From: Pirellulales bacterium
Lineage (GTDB): Bacteria; Planctomycetota; Planctomycetia; Pirellulales; JACPPG01
Direction of reading: 5' to 3'
DNA: 53,815 bases
NCBI GenBank assembly: GCA_035546535.1
Contig: DASZWQ010000010.1
Location: 1-53,815, forward strand
Numbering within the stretch: position 1 is the stretch's first letter; every line of letters begins with the position of its first letter. The notes beneath the pieces are model-generated. The model searched no databases. It saw nothing but the letters and a program-made list of their open reading frames with translations, and was not told where the DNA came from. Positions 52,628-53,815 of this stretch are shown here, piece by piece. The translations under genes and the position numbers were made by a program.

Positions 52628-53815
52628 TCAATGTATCCTCTGCCCCGGCAACGCCCCCGCATCCGGGCTCAACACAAACACCTCCCTGCCCCCGGGGCCC
52701 GAGGCGACGACCATGCCTTCGCTGACGCCAAAGGTCATCTTGCGCGGTTCCAGGTTCGCCGCGATGATCACCAGCCGGCCGACCAATTGCTCGGGCGTGT
52801 ACGCCTCTTTGATGCCGGCGAAGATATTGCGACGTTCCTCGCCCCCCAGGCTCACGGTGAGCTGCAAGAGCTTCTTGCTCTTGGTCACTTCCTGCGCGGC
52901 GACGACACGCGCAACGCGCAGGTCGACCTTGCTGAATTCGTCGAACGTGATCGTCGGCGCTAACGGTTCGGCGGCCAACGGCTCGGGCCCGTCGACGGGC
53001 AAAGTGTTCTCTGTTGCGGCGGGCGTGCCGGCTGCTTCCGCCGCACTCGCTGCATCTTTTCCACCGGGCGCTTCCTCACGACTTGCATTAATCATGGCTT
53101 CCACCTGTGCGGGCTCGACTCGTTTCATCAAATGTTCAAAACGGCTGACTTTCGCGCCGACCAGCGGCGTTTGTGTTTCTTCCCAGCGCTCGATGGGCTT
53201 GTTCAGTAGCGCACCGGTCTGACGCGCCAGGCTCGGTAGCACCGGCGCCAGGTACACGACCAGTTGGCGGAACAAATTCAGCGCCACCGTGCAGACTTCT
53301 TGCAATTCGGCCGCGCGCGCGGGGTCTTTGCGCAGGTTCCACGGCTCGCGCTCTTCGACGTATTTGTTGGCCTGATCGGCCAGGGCCATGATCGCGCGCA
53401 TCGCCCGGTTGTAATCGCACGCGTCGTAGGCTGCGGCAATTTCTTCGCCGGCCGCCGCGGCCGCGGCAAAGCGGCCACCATCGTCCGGGTATTTGGCGGC
53501 CAGGCCCGTCGCTTCGACGAAGCGCGCGGTGCGACTGGCGAGGTTCACCACCTTGCCGACCAGGTCGCTGTTGATCTTGGTCACGAACTCGTCGAGGTTC
53601 ATGTCCAGGTCATCGAGCTTCGGCGTCAGCTTCGAGGCGTAGTAATAGCGCAAGTACGCCGGATCGAGATATTCCAGATACGTCGCCGCACGGACAAACG
53701 TCCCGCGCCGCTTCGACATCTTCTCGCCGTTGACGGTCAAGAAGCCGTGAATGTGGATCATCCGCGGCAGGTTGAAGCCCGACGCCTCGAGCATCACCGG
53801 CCAGAACAAGGTGTG
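52628..53815 (-). CDS. metG: Methionine-tRNA ligase, C-terminal part (partial)
   Basis: The last 395 residues, running off the end of the window (5' part missing). The catalytic-core end [24 protein letters not shown], the KMSKS-type loop KMSKRRGTF, the anticodon-binding helical domain (about 100-230 of this fragment), a linker (about 230-290), and the C-terminal tRNA-binding domain ([20 protein letters not shown] to [20 protein letters not shown]). The enzyme charges tRNA-Met. The HTL before FWP belongs to the motif usually written YFHxLFWP, in the part cut by the window edge. Confidence 0.96.
   Translation of the reverse strand, partial: HTLFWPVMLEASGFNLPRMIHIHGFLTVNGEKMSKRRGTFVRAATYLEYLDPAYLRYYYASKLTPKLDDLDMNLDEFVTKINSDLVGKVVNLASRTARFVEATGLAAKYPDDGGRFAAAAAAGEEIAAAYDACDYNRAMRAIMALADQANKYVEEREPWNLRKDPARAAELQEVCTVALNLFRQLVVYLAPVLPSLARQTGALLNKPIERWEETQTPLVGAKVSRFEHLMKRVEPAQVEAMINASREEAPGGKDAASAAEAAGTPAATENTLPVDGPEPLAAEPLAPTITFDEFSKVDLRVARVVAAQEVTKSKKLLQLTVSLGGEERRNIFAGIKEAYTPEQLVGRLVIIAANLEPRKMTFGVSEGMVVASGPGGREVFVLSPDAGALPGQRIH

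Noticed and set aside
1..53815. CRISPR array, tRNA or rRNA genes, prophage or transposase genes
   Set aside because: I looked for spaced direct repeats, tRNA T-arm sequences and transposase or integrase motifs by eye and saw none; a tool search could still find weak ones.

Overview
The window (about 54 kb, GC-rich) reads as chromosomal DNA of a planctomycete, most likely of the Pirellulales type. The signs are a secreted protein with an N-terminal LEDRRLL motif plus dockerin repeats, a Cys-type sulfatase, many secreted proteins of unknown function, a 29-residue basic protein of the COX24/bS22 type, and repeated palindromes between genes. These are recognised from the sequence alone; no search was run. 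I see no prophage, IS transposase, CRISPR array, tRNA or rRNA.

Layout. 1-7 kb, minus strand: rpmA, obg, coaX, an MnmE-like GTPase and a secreted TPR protein form a housekeeping run, preceded by a secreted protein of unknown function. 7-14 kb: an M48 protease, an aldo/keto reductase next to a three-PAS histidine kinase, a GH16-type protein and an unrecognised protein with a DHH-like motif. 14-18.5 kb, plus strand: a small protein, MgtC-like and DUF4112 membrane proteins and a large MscS channel. 18.5-26 kb: sulfatase, GNAT acetyltransferase, lipoprotein, a secreted terpenoid-cyclase-fold repeat protein, a TIG/dockerin surface protein and a small secreted protein.

26.5-37.7 kb is the most system-like block: an RND efflux locus with two paralogous membrane-fusion lipoproteins, one RND permease and two paralogous TolC-type outer-membrane proteins. 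A membrane-anchored TPR fragment on the opposite strand splits it, and a sharp promoter/operator candidate lies before the permease. Two adaptors and two outer-membrane factors with one pump suggest mixed or alternative tripartite complexes (inference).

37.8-49 kb: a secreted protein, a beta-hydroxyacid dehydrogenase, a single-domain response regulator, the 29-codon bS22-like gene, a cytoplasmic-looking penicillin acylase relative, an M50 protease, a MarR-EamA pair, an unknown conserved protein and an S1-domain protein with a long Pro/Ala-rich head. 49-53.8 kb: an ECF sigma factor with a small membrane protein, a small MscS-type channel followed by a hairpin-rich tail ending in a strong terminator, a VIT1/CCC1 transporter, a four-helix-bundle (S23/IVS) gene enclosed by inverted repeats, and the 3' part of metG running off the window.

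The best leads for something undescribed are the four-helix-bundle cassette with its inverted repeats, the structured RNA candidate at about 51.2-51.45 kb, the duplicated RND/adaptor/OMF locus and its control site, and several enzymes with changed catalytic residues (CoaX-like, GH16-like, MnmE-like).
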